Positions 34,012 through 40,244 of a stretch of DNA of 40,244 nucleotides are shown piece by piece; position 1 is the first letter of the stretch; every line of letters starts with the position of its first letter. Under the pieces are notes generated by a model, which searched no databases, was not told the origin of the DNA, and saw only the letters and a list, made by a program, of their open reading frames with translations. The DNA comes from an uncultured Lachnospiraceae bacterium (GTDB lineage: Bacteria; Bacillota; Clostridia; Lachnospirales; Lachnospiraceae). The stretch is taken from NCBI GenBank assembly GCA_902762955.1, contig CACWQH010000005.1:1-40244 (forward strand), in the 5' to 3' direction. The position numbers and the translations under genes are program-made.

Positions 34012-34885
34012 AAAATCAACTGCTAAATCGGTATTATTGGTTATTTTCCTTTTATTTATAATTATTGTTATAGTTAATTCTTTTTATACGGTTCAATATA
34101 ATTCAAAGGCAATCGTTAAAAGATTTGGGAAGATTTTAAAGATTGAATCTGATGCAGGTTTACATTTCAAGGTTCCTTTCATAGATGATGTGCAGGAGGT
34201 ATATGCCGGAAACAGAGTATATGATATACCAACCAGTGATGTAATTACCAAGGATAAAAAATCCATGATTGCAGATGATTATGTTGTATGGCAGGTAACG
34301 GATGCAACCAAGTATTATAAGACCTTAAGTGCAGTAGATGCCAGAGCGGAAGAACGTATCGATGCGGCAGTATATAATGCAACTAAGAACACCATATCTT
34401 CCATGACACAGGATGAGGTTATAGCTGCAAGAGGTGCTGTGCTTACGGAGATTATAACCGAAGCGGCAAACTCAGATATAGAGGGTTATGGAATTACGAT
34501 TATCACAGCGGAGATTAAGGCTTTGGATCTTCCTGAGGATAACAAGGAAGCGGTTTATGAGAGAATGATTTCCGAAAGAGAAAATATAGCTGCAAGCTAT
34601 ACCGCTCAGGGTGAATCTGAGGCTCAGATGATTAAAAATGAGACCGACAAGGAGGTTGCTATAACCATAGCTGAAGCCGAAAAGGATGCGGAAACTATTA
34701 TAGCAGAGGGCGAAGCAGAATATATGCGAATCCTTTCTGAAGCATATAATGATCCGGACAAAGCAGATTTTTATAACTATATAAGAGGACTTGACGCATT
34801 GAAGGCTTCATTAAAAGGAAATAACAACACACTTATACTTGACAAAGACTCCGAACTCGTAAAGATACTTTACGGTATAGAATAG
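33992..34885 (+). CDS. hflC: SPFH/band-7 protein, HflC-like
   Basis: A 297-residue partner of the previous gene, starting at ATG 33992 behind AAAGGAGG inside the end of hflK. A membrane helix (about 14-30) precedes the SPFH domain, which opens with VQYNSKAIVKRFGKI. The HflC-type DARAEERIDAAVYNATKNTI and a C-terminal EAEKDAETIIAEGEAEYMRI helix follow. HflK and HflC assemble alternately into a ring. The overlap ensures matched synthesis. Confidence 0.87.
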   Translation: MTKQTTKKSTAKSVLLVIFLLFIIIVIVNSFYTVQYNSKAIVKRFGKILKIESDAGLHFKVPFIDDVQEVYAGNRVYDIPTSDVITKDKKSMIADDYVVWQVTDATKYYKTLSAVDARAEERIDAAVYNATKNTISSMTQDEVIAARGAVLTEIITEAANSDIEGYGITIITAEIKALDLPEDNKEAVYERMISERENIAASYTAQGESEAQMIKNETDKEVAITIAEAEKDAETIIAEGEAEYMRILSEAYNDPDKADFYNYIRGLDALKASLKGNNNTLILDKDSELVKILYGIE

Positions 34886-34889
34886 ATCG

Positions 34890-35016
34890 GGTCGGTTATA
34901 TAGCATGATATAAAAAATAAGGAGCACCGAAAAGTTGCTAAGCAAATCGTGAGCGATAGCGAGATTTGCGTGTAACTGTTTCGGTGCTCCTTATTTTTAT
35001 ACCGCTATATAACCGA
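34890..35016. repeat. Long imperfect inverted repeat (about 127 bases) after hflC
   Basis: GTCGGTTATATAGC (34890-34903) pairs perfectly with 35003-35016. AATAAGGAGCACCGAAA pairs with TTTCGGTGCTCCTTATT after a short bulge. Inside, AGTT pairs with AACT and GCAAATC with GATTTGC. A small GACACGC/GTGTGTC hairpin (35014-35030) adjoins it. The inner arm followed by TTATTTTTATA could terminate hflKC transcription, but total length and symmetry suggest a MITE-like or dispersed repeat element. Confidence 0.75.
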
Positions 35017-35048
35017 CACGCTTCGTGTGTCACATTTTGTCTTTGTTG

Positions 35049-35093
35049 GATAACATTTTCGTAAAATGTTATCATTCTTAACATAAATGTTAA
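35049..35093. promoter_or_regulatory. Two palindromic operator-like sites before the XRE/AbrB regulator
   Basis: GATAACATTTT (35049-35059) and AAAATGTTATC (35063-35073) form a perfect 11-bp inverted repeat with CGT between. TTAACAT-AA-ATGTTAA (35078-35093) forms a second one. Both share AACAT/ATGTT half-sites and lie just upstream of a TTGACG -35 box, so autoregulation by the downstream protein is likely. Confidence 0.6.
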
Positions 35094-35103
35094 TTTTGGT
35101 ATA

Positions 35104-35132
35104 TTGACGTTACATTTTATGAGTGATTTAAT
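35104..35132 (+). promoter_or_regulatory. Putative promoter of the XRE/AbrB regulator gene
   Basis: TTGACG (35104-35109), 17 bases, then TTTAAT (35127-35132), followed by a TATATA stretch. If this is correct, starts at 35104 or 35119 are not transcribed and translation begins further downstream. Confidence 0.45.
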
Positions 35133-35196
35133 ATATACGAGGTGGGAGAAAGGAGAGAATCCAATATCAATTGATAATTGGGTTATACGTGATAAA

Positions 35197-35613
35197 ATGG
35201 ATATTCAATATAATAATTTGATGGGAATTCAATATAGTAATTTAAAGGTTTACAGAAAGCAAAACGGTTATTCACAGGAAGAGATTGCTGAAAAGCTCGG
35301 TGTATCACGTCAGGCGGTTGCAAAGTGGGAAAAGGGTGAGTCACTTCCGGATATTGAAAGCTGTATGAAACTGGCTGACTTGTATAAAACTACCATTGAT
35401 ACGCTTGTGAGAAATCTTACTGCAAAAGAGGATATAGGCGATGGGAAGCATGTTTTCGGCTTATGTAAGGTCAATGAAAAAGGTCAGATAACCCTTCCTG
35501 CAAACTGCAGAAAAATTTTTGATATCAATCCGGGAGATGCTATTTTGGTACTTGGTGATGAAGGAAAAGGTATCGCGCTTGTAAATATGAAAAATCCACT
35601 TGAAAATTTTTAG
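35197..35613 (+). CDS. XRE-family regulator with AbrB/SpoVT-like C-terminal domain
   Basis: About 138 residues. The XRE helix-turn-helix reads KQNGYSQEEIAEKLGVSRQAVAKWEKGES. A swapped-hairpin AbrB-like domain follows (NEKGQITLPANCRKIF...GDAILVLGDEG). Both halves bind DNA in other proteins. The start is unsettled: ATG 35197 and ATG 35221 begin a 24-base tandem duplication (MDIQYNNL / MGIQYSNL), and neither has a good ribosome site. Earlier starts fall in the putative promoter. The ABC exporter genes begin 89 bases downstream in the same direction, which suggests that the protein controls them as well as itself. Confidence 0.78.
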   Translation: MDIQYNNLMGIQYSNLKVYRKQNGYSQEEIAEKLGVSRQAVAKWEKGESLPDIESCMKLADLYKTTIDTLVRNLTAKEDIGDGKHVFGLCKVNEKGQITLPANCRKIFDINPGDAILVLGDEGKGIALVNMKNPLENF

Positions 35614-35702
35614 TCTATTAAAAAAACTAAAATAACTTTATGAATTTTTATAAATAATGTAATAGTAAATTAATGAAATTATCATAGATCACGAGGTGTA
35701 TT

Positions 35703-36446
35703 ATGAATACTATCGAAACTAAAAATCTTACTAAAAAATATAAAGATAAGACAGCAGTTGATTCTCTTAATCTTACAATTAAAGAGGGCGAACTTTTTTC
35801 ATTGCTTGGTGTAAACGGTGCAGGTAAAACAACGACAATCAGGATGCTTGCATGCCTTTCTACTCCGACATCGGGAGAGGCATTTGTAAATGGAAATGAT
35901 TGTATAAAAGAATCCGGTGAGGTAAAAAAGATAATAGGTATATCTCCACAGGATACTGCTGTTGCTGATAATCTTACAGTGCGCGAGAATCTTGAATTTA
36001 TGGCTGCTATATATTATACGGATAAGGAGAAAATTAAAGAAAGAATAAATAAAATAGAATCGATATTCGGTTTGACAGAAGTTGAAAACCAAAGGGCAAA
36101 AACTCTTTCGGGAGGCTGGAAACGAAAGTTATCTATCGCTATGGCACTTATAAGCGAGCCTAAGGTGTTATTTTTAGATGAGCCGACACTCGGACTCGAT
36201 GTACTTGCCAGAAGAGAGCTATGGCGTGCTATTGAGAATCTAAAAGGTAAGATGACTATAGTTCTTACCACTCATTATATGGAAGAAGCCGAACACCTTT
36301 CCGATCGTATAGCAATCATGCTTTCCGGAAAGATAGTCGCCTGCGGAACACTTGATGAAATAGAAAAGGCTGCGGGAAAAGAAGGTAAAGGACTTGAAGA
36401 AGCATTTGTAACAATAGCAGAAAGCGGGGTGTCGGCAAATGAATAA
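35703..36446 (+). CDS. ABC transporter ATPase (DrrA/NatA-like exporter)
   Basis: A 247-residue nucleotide-binding subunit with Walker A GVNGAGKTT at 36-44, the Q-loop near SPQDT, the signature LSGGWKRK at 135-142, Walker B VLFLDE at 155-160 and the switch histidine in TTHYMEEAE. The one-domain ATPase plus one ABC-2 permease layout is that of drug, lipid or ion exporters. It overlaps the permease gene by eight bases. The cargo is unknown. An ACGAGGTG ribosome site precedes the ATG. Confidence 0.9.
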   Translation: MNTIETKNLTKKYKDKTAVDSLNLTIKEGELFSLLGVNGAGKTTTIRMLACLSTPTSGEAFVNGNDCIKESGEVKKIIGISPQDTAVADNLTVRENLEFMAAIYYTDKEKIKERINKIESIFGLTEVENQRAKTLSGGWKRKLSIAMALISEPKVLFLDEPTLGLDVLARRELWRAIENLKGKMTIVLTTHYMEEAEHLSDRIAIMLSGKIVACGTLDEIEKAAGKEGKGLEEAFVTIAESGVSANE

Positions 36447-37206
36447 AATCAAAGCATTTTCAGAAAGAAACAGAAAAGAAATATTAAGAGATCCGTTAAG
36501 TTATATATTTTGTCTTGCATTTCCGTTAGTTATGCTGATTATTATGACAATTGTTGATACAAGCATACCTAAAGAAGCTGTAACGGTATTTCATATCGAC
36601 AGCCTTTCTGCAGGTGTCGCGGTATTTGGACAAACCTTTGTAATGCTCTTTACCTCACTTACCGTTTCAAAGGACAGAAGCGGTTCATTCCTTGTAAGAA
36701 TGTATGCTTCTCCAATGACTTCAAAGGATTTTACAATCGGTTACATCCTTCCGATGTTCATAATAAGCACCGTACAGAGCATAATAATTTATATAGCCTC
36801 ATTTATTATTTCCTTTATAACGGATGTAGGCTTAAATATCGGCGGTATGCTTATATCACTCATTGCGCTTATTCCTTCTTCGATAATGTTTATCGGATTT
36901 GGATTGTTATTTGGAACATTGTTTAACGAAAAATCTGCACCCGGTATCTGCTCAATAATCATATCACTTGGTTCTTTCCTTGGAGCCATCTGGTTTGATG
37001 CGGATTCAATCGGCGGTGTTATGTTGAAGATATGCAAAGTGCTTCCGTTCTACTATTGTACTAAATCAGCTCGTTCAGCCATTAAGCTTGACTTTGGTGC
37101 AGATATCTTCATAATTCCTATAATAATTGTTATAGCCAGTGCAGCAGTCATAGGATTATTAGCTTCATTGGCATTCAAATCAAAGATGAAAGCGGATTTA
37201 TCATAA
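36439..37206 (+). CDS. ABC-2-type permease
   Basis: A 255-residue membrane protein with six hydrophobic helices (roughly 25-45, 60-75, 100-130, 135-158, 165-180 and 220-245). It includes the amphipathic FSERNRKEILRDPLSYIF start and the SLGSFLGAIWF region seen in ABC-2 permeases. It pairs with the ATPase encoded just upstream as a homodimeric exporter. Its stop lies at the edge of a bidirectional terminator. Confidence 0.87.
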   Translation: MNKIKAFSERNRKEILRDPLSYIFCLAFPLVMLIIMTIVDTSIPKEAVTVFHIDSLSAGVAVFGQTFVMLFTSLTVSKDRSGSFLVRMYASPMTSKDFTIGYILPMFIISTVQSIIIYIASFIISFITDVGLNIGGMLISLIALIPSSIMFIGFGLLFGTLFNEKSAPGICSIIISLGSFLGAIWFDADSIGGVMLKICKVLPFYYCTKSARSAIKLDFGADIFIIPIIIVIASAAVIGLLASLAFKSKMKADLS

Positions 37207-37239
37207 AATGTGACACGGGGTATGAGCCTTGTCACATTT
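37206..37239. terminator. Bidirectional terminator between the ABC exporter and the transglycosylase gene
   Basis: AAATGTGAC (37206-37214) pairs with GTCACATTT (37231-37239) around a 16-base loop. T-rich DNA follows on the plus strand and A-rich DNA flanks the other side. It overlaps the stop codons of both convergent genes. Confidence 0.7.
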
Positions 37240-38227
37240 CTATGTTTTTCAGTATGTTTAAGCTGTCGTTTGATAGCAGATTAATATTATTTTTTGTGTA
37301 GCTAAGATTGTTATAAAGATATGAACTCATGTAGTCGTTATCATCAGTTGAGCTTCCCGTATCTCCGAGCTTTGCAATTATATCAAGCATATTTTCATAG
37401 AAGCTTACAAGCAAGTCGTATTCGGAGTAGGATAGCAGGCTGTTTAAGCTATTACCGGTTCTGTAGTCATATATATTAGTGGTCGCGGTTTCGCCGGTCT
37501 TTGCAAGAACAGCGGCTGCTGCAGCTTCCGAAGATGAAAGGTTACTATATGCATATGGATTAATTGATCCTGTCTGCACATTGCCTGATGTAAATTTGTT
37601 ATTGCCGCTATCAGAGCTTAAACCGGTGTTTGCTGAATTTGTACTGTTCGCTGCACCGGATGTATTTACAGAATAAGCAACATCAGGAACATTTTGTGCT
37701 ATTCCGGAATTCATAGTATCGTATACTTTTGAAATGTAATTATTAACGCTTTCAATTGGAGGAACTCCACCGTATTTTGCCACGGTTCCTGTTCCTGCGT
37801 TGTAGGCTGCTATCATAAGAGAGGTATTGCCATCATATAAATCGGACAGATACCTTAAAAGTTTTGCACCACCCATTATATTCTGGTATGGGTCGTAGGC
37901 ATCTTCAACGCCCATAGCCTGTGCTGTATCCGGCATAAGCTGCATGATACCCATAGCTCCGGCTGAAGAGGTTACACCCGGTTGAAAGCGTGATTCGTTG
38001 TAGGCAATCGCCTTAAGCAAATCCTCGGATATTCCGTAGGTTTCTGATGCCTCTTTAAAAATAGCTTCAAGGTTATAGGTTTTCTCCGACTGATTTAAAT
38101 TCTCAGTTTCCTGTTCCAGTATTTTATCAAATTCACTAGATTTGATATATGAGGTTTGCGTCGTATTTATCTGATTTGATACCGGAATTTGTTCATTTAC
38201 ATATCCCACACCATCTATAAAAAGCAT
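37232..38227 (-). CDS. Lytic transglycosylase (SLT domain) without signal peptide
   Basis: A 331-residue protein. The SLT domain spans about 55-165, with catalytic E78 in NESRF, GAMGIMQLMP at 90-99 and AYNAG at 141-145. It would cleave peptidoglycan strands to 1,6-anhydro products. The C-terminal 160 residues are Ser/Asn/Ala-rich and low in complexity. No signal peptide or membrane helix is seen at the N-terminus; AAAGGAG upstream of the ATG supports this start, so a lost leader is unlikely. Export may use a non-Sec route, as for some flagellar or phage-type enzymes. Confidence 0.85.
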   Translation of the reverse strand: MLFIDGVGYVNEQIPVSNQINTTQTSYIKSSEFDKILEQETENLNQSEKTYNLEAIFKEASETYGISEDLLKAIAYNESRFQPGVTSSAGAMGIMQLMPDTAQAMGVEDAYDPYQNIMGGAKLLRYLSDLYDGNTSLMIAAYNAGTGTVAKYGGVPPIESVNNYISKVYDTMNSGIAQNVPDVAYSVNTSGAANSTNSANTGLSSDSGNNKFTSGNVQTGSINPYAYSNLSSSEAAAAAVLAKTGETATTNIYDYRTGNSLNSLLSYSEYDLLVSFYENMLDIIAKLGDTGSSTDDNDYMSSYLYNNLSYTKNNINLLSNDSLNILKNIEM

Positions 38228-38268
38228 ATAATCGCTCCTTTTTCTTGTCGTATAAACTTTCGATTTTA

Positions 38269-38297
38269 ATTATAACATCTATATCGGTATTTATCAA
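38269..38297 (-). promoter_or_regulatory. Promoter of the lytic transglycosylase gene
   Basis: On the minus strand TTGATA, 17 bases, then TATAAT, about 40 bases ahead of the ATG at 38227. The leader would be about 35 bases. Coordinates may be off by one base. Confidence 0.65.
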
Positions 38298-38375
38298 AAG
38301 TAAAATAACGGAATAAATAATTATTTTTTGATGAGTATTGATAATATATAAATAAAGTGAATTTGCAATAGGTGC

Positions 38376-38446
38376 ATGTATCTTTACTTGTTTCTTTAGC
38401 GTAAGTGAATCAAAGGATGTAGTTACGGCTGCGTCAAAGATACATG
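38376..38446. other. 11-bp inverted repeat in the intergenic gap, possible pucR terminator or small structured RNA
   Basis: CATGTATCTTT (38376-38386) and AAAGATACATG (38436-38446) are perfect inverted copies around about 49 bases. The gap 38228-38482 otherwise shows only the transglycosylase promoter. It could end transcription of the minus-strand regulator gene, but the loop is long and no clear T tract follows on that strand. Confidence 0.4.
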
Positions 38447-38482
38447 TTGCTGTTTCCGTGATAGGATTTATGTTAATGTTAA

Positions 38483-39673
38483 TCAGGTCATAAATGTATG
38501 GTCTCTCAAGAACAGAGCAACCATAAGTTCAAATCTTTCTTTTCTGTCTTCTATGTGAAGATCAAGTTCATTTGTAAGTAATTCTATTCGATTGCTTACA
38601 GTGTTTCTGTGGCAAAAACATTCACTTGCAACTGCTGATATATTGCCTTGATTTAGCAGATAGCTTTTTAGGGTATCTTTGAGTGCCGTGTTATGTTGAC
38701 TGTCGTAATCTAAAACCTTCCCAAGTTTGTCATGAACGTATTTTTCAATTACAGATACATCCTTGATTTCGTAAATTAATTTGAGAACACCCAGATCGTC
38801 ATAGAAGGAGTGACTCACTTTGGTAGCCGTCGCAAAGCGAAGGGCATAGAGTGCATGATTATATGCAACAGGCAGAATTGACATATTTACTGCTACATCA
38901 CTGATTCCTATGTGATAGGTAAAATAATTCTTAGAGGATGGAAGGCGGGACTCAATGTCTGAAAGAAGAATTCTTAGGTTGTTTGATGTGATATCCTTTG
39001 CCACTACTATGATAAGAGAACCATCCAAAAACAGGTGTCCGGTAAAATTATGTCGAATAAAGGAGAAACGCAAGAGGTTCAAATAATATGCATAGTCAGG
39101 AATAGTTTTCATGTCAAAATTCGAACCATCATTTTTTAACAGATTGATTATGGATAATCTATAGGTTTGCTCAGGGTTCAGATTGTGTTTTTCCAGTAGA
39201 GTTCTGTATTCTGTTGCCGGTTTTGCATCATTACATATATTGTGAAGTGCGTTGCTCAAGTCATCGTCCTTTGTACTGTCGTAGAAAATTCTGTTGTAGT
39301 AGTCTCTGGAAATATCATAAATATGTATGTGCCACGGCATAGTTAACAGAGGAAAATTGTTTTTGTTGCAGTAATTAATAACAGTATCAGGAATTTCCTC
39401 TCTATTGATATATTTTCCTGTATTGATTATAAGGCCACAGGTATCCTTGGTTTTCAGAGTTTTTATAAAACGAAGCAGAGCATCAGAGTCATTCCTGATA
39501 AGCACACCTGTGGTGATAACAAGCTCACCACTGCGGAAAAAAGCAACATTATCAGGATCCTCCGCTATATACAACCAGTACATAATGCTATCTAGTCCGT
39601 CATCGCCTGCAATAAGGTTTAATTCGTATTTTTCTTTTGTTTCCTCGAATATTTTTTTAAACTGAATAGACAT
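38483..39673 (-). CDS. PucR/CdaR-family transcriptional regulator
   Basis: A 396-residue regulator. The start chosen is the ATG at 39673 (MSIQFKKIFEE), the usual PucR-domain opening, with AGGAAAG just ahead; longer starts add an atypical hydrophobic extension. The N-terminal PucR sensor (about 1-130, with GELVITTGVLIRND) is followed by a GGDEF-like middle region and a C-terminal helix-turn-helix (GNISAVASECFCHRNTVSNRIELL) of the PucR/CdaR type. Such proteins switch on catabolic genes, often for purines, amino acids or GABA, in response to the substrate. It is divergent from a class III aminotransferase, its likely target. Confidence 0.85.
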   Translation of the reverse strand: MSIQFKKIFEETKEKYELNLIAGDDGLDSIMYWLYIAEDPDNVAFFRSGELVITTGVLIRNDSDALLRFIKTLKTKDTCGLIINTGKYINREEIPDTVINYCNKNNFPLLTMPWHIHIYDISRDYYNRIFYDSTKDDDLSNALHNICNDAKPATEYRTLLEKHNLNPEQTYRLSIINLLKNDGSNFDMKTIPDYAYYLNLLRFSFIRHNFTGHLFLDGSLIIVVAKDITSNNLRILLSDIESRLPSSKNYFTYHIGISDVAVNMSILPVAYNHALYALRFATATKVSHSFYDDLGVLKLIYEIKDVSVIEKYVHDKLGKVLDYDSQHNTALKDTLKSYLLNQGNISAVASECFCHRNTVSNRIELLTNELDLHIEDRKERFELMVALFLRDHTFMT

Positions 39674-39875
39674 GACTTTCCTCACTTGTGTGTTTTGCAT
39701 AACAGTATCATAGCATGAGATATTTTTCAAGAAAAAAATATAGAAAAATGTGCATTGTGCATAGTGACTTTTGGAAAATATGTTTTTTTTAAACATTGTA
39801 CTGTGAAGAAAAAGGAATTAGGATTGTTACAAGTTAAAACAACAAAAACCTGATTTGAAAGGAAGGTACAAGCCT
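39674..39875. promoter_or_regulatory. Divergent control region with a TGTGCAT tandem repeat
   Basis: A 202-base gap between the PucR-type regulator and the aminotransferase. TGTGCAT occurs twice in a row (39750-39763), a plausible regulator site. On the minus strand TTGAAA (39726-39731) and TACTGT (39702-39707) could be the regulator's promoter with an 18-base spacer. A long T run (about 39784-39791) lies on the plus strand. AAAGGAAGG precedes the aminotransferase ATG. Confidence 0.5.
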
Positions 39876-40244
39876 ATGCTAAGAAATGAATTACCAAAAA
39901 TTATTACAGATACACTACCGGGACCAAACGCTCAAGCGATTATAGAGCGAAGATCTAAAGCAGTTCCAAGTGCAATAAGATGCTCATATCCGGTTGTTAT
40001 GGATCATGCTGAGGGAGCTATTATTGAAGATGTTGATGGAAATCGTTTTCTTGATTGGATCGGTGGTGTTGGTGTTCTCAATATCGGACATTGTCATCCT
40101 GATGTAGTTGAGGCAGTAAAAGCCCAGGCAGAAAAATATTTCCATGGAATGTTCAATGTAGTTACTCATGAAGGATATGTTGAGCTCGCTGAAAAGCTGG
40201 GATCGATTGCTCCGGTAAAAGGTGATCATAAGAAAGTGTTTTTT
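39876..40244 (+). CDS. Class III PLP aminotransferase, GabT-like (partial, 3' end outside window)
   Basis: The first 123 residues of an open frame that runs off the window. PGPNAQAIIERRSKAVP near 15-31, DVDGNRFLDWIGGVGVLNIGHCHP near 52-75 and the following QAEKYFHGMFNVVTHEGYVELAEKL match the N-terminal part of 4-aminobutyrate and related omega-aminotransferases (fold type I). The PLP lysine lies beyond the window. The enzyme would move an amino group from GABA or a similar omega-amino acid to 2-oxoglutarate. The divergent PucR-type regulator supports a catabolic role. The substrate is not determined here. Confidence 0.82.
   Translation, partial: MLRNELPKIITDTLPGPNAQAIIERRSKAVPSAIRCSYPVVMDHAEGAIIEDVDGNRFLDWIGGVGVLNIGHCHPDVVEAVKAQAEKYFHGMFNVVTHEGYVELAEKLGSIAPVKGDHKKVFF

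Noticed and set aside
35607-35633. AT-rich hairpin around the stop of the XRE/AbrB gene
   Set aside because: Seven A/T-rich pairs with an 11-base loop; could arise by chance in this composition.
1-40244. CRISPR arrays, tRNA or rRNA genes, riboswitches
   Set aside because: No regular spacer-repeat pattern, cloverleaf or conserved rRNA segment was recognised on reading either strand.

Overview
The window reads as one chromosomal segment of a low-GC Gram-positive anaerobe of the class Clostridia, most likely a Lachnospiraceae-type bacterium. The reasons are AT-rich DNA, strong AGGAGG-type ribosome sites with several TTG/GTG starts, a dcw (division and cell wall) cluster with two adjacent class B penicillin-binding proteins and no ftsA, and a Tn916-type xis/int pair. 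The assignment is inferred from gene content and style, not from a database match.

Left third (1-14732): a surface-glycan locus. A consensus promoter (27-55) precedes an operon whose first genes look like a complete GDP-D-glycero-D-manno-heptose pathway: GmhA, HddA, and an HddC-GmhB fusion. Four further sugar-modifying enzymes are interleaved with them: a GDP-sugar 4,6-dehydratase-like SDR, a UDP-galactopyranose-mutase-like flavoprotein, a small cupin and a second SDR reductase. A tightly overlapping membrane set follows: a DPM1/GtrB-like GT2, a GtrA flippase, a YfhO-type GT-C enzyme and a GT39/ArnT-like GT-C enzyme. This looks like a lipid-linked-sugar glycan-decoration module. Converging on it from the opposite strand are a Wzy-like polymerase and a Wzx-like flippase. 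The region is visibly more AT-rich than what lies to the right, so it is probably a horizontally acquired, strain-variable locus.

Mobile boundary (14733-18732): an IS21-family element (istA, istB, with paired 24-bp terminal iterons at each end) sits 20 bp upstream of the polymerase gene and points into it. A short stretch with two hairpins follows, then an orphan xis-int pair ending just before ychF. This looks like the remnant of an integrative element separating the glycan island from core genes.

Core genes (18749-32682): ychF and lgt, then the dcw cluster: mraZ, rsmH, ftsL, two PBPs, mraY, murD, ftsW/spoVE, ftsQ/divIB and ftsZ. Four exact-period 11-bp repeats in front of mraZ look like the MraZ operator. 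ftsZ has its own promoter and a 5' hairpin. murG, murC, murB, murE, murF and ftsA are not in the cluster.

Right end (32683-40244): a repeat-rich intergenic stretch, an hflK-hflC pair, a roughly 127-nt imperfect inverted repeat, an XRE/AbrB-type regulator with palindromic operators and a duplicated start region, a two-gene ABC exporter, a leaderless lytic transglycosylase, and a PucR-type regulator divergent from a class III aminotransferase that runs off the window.
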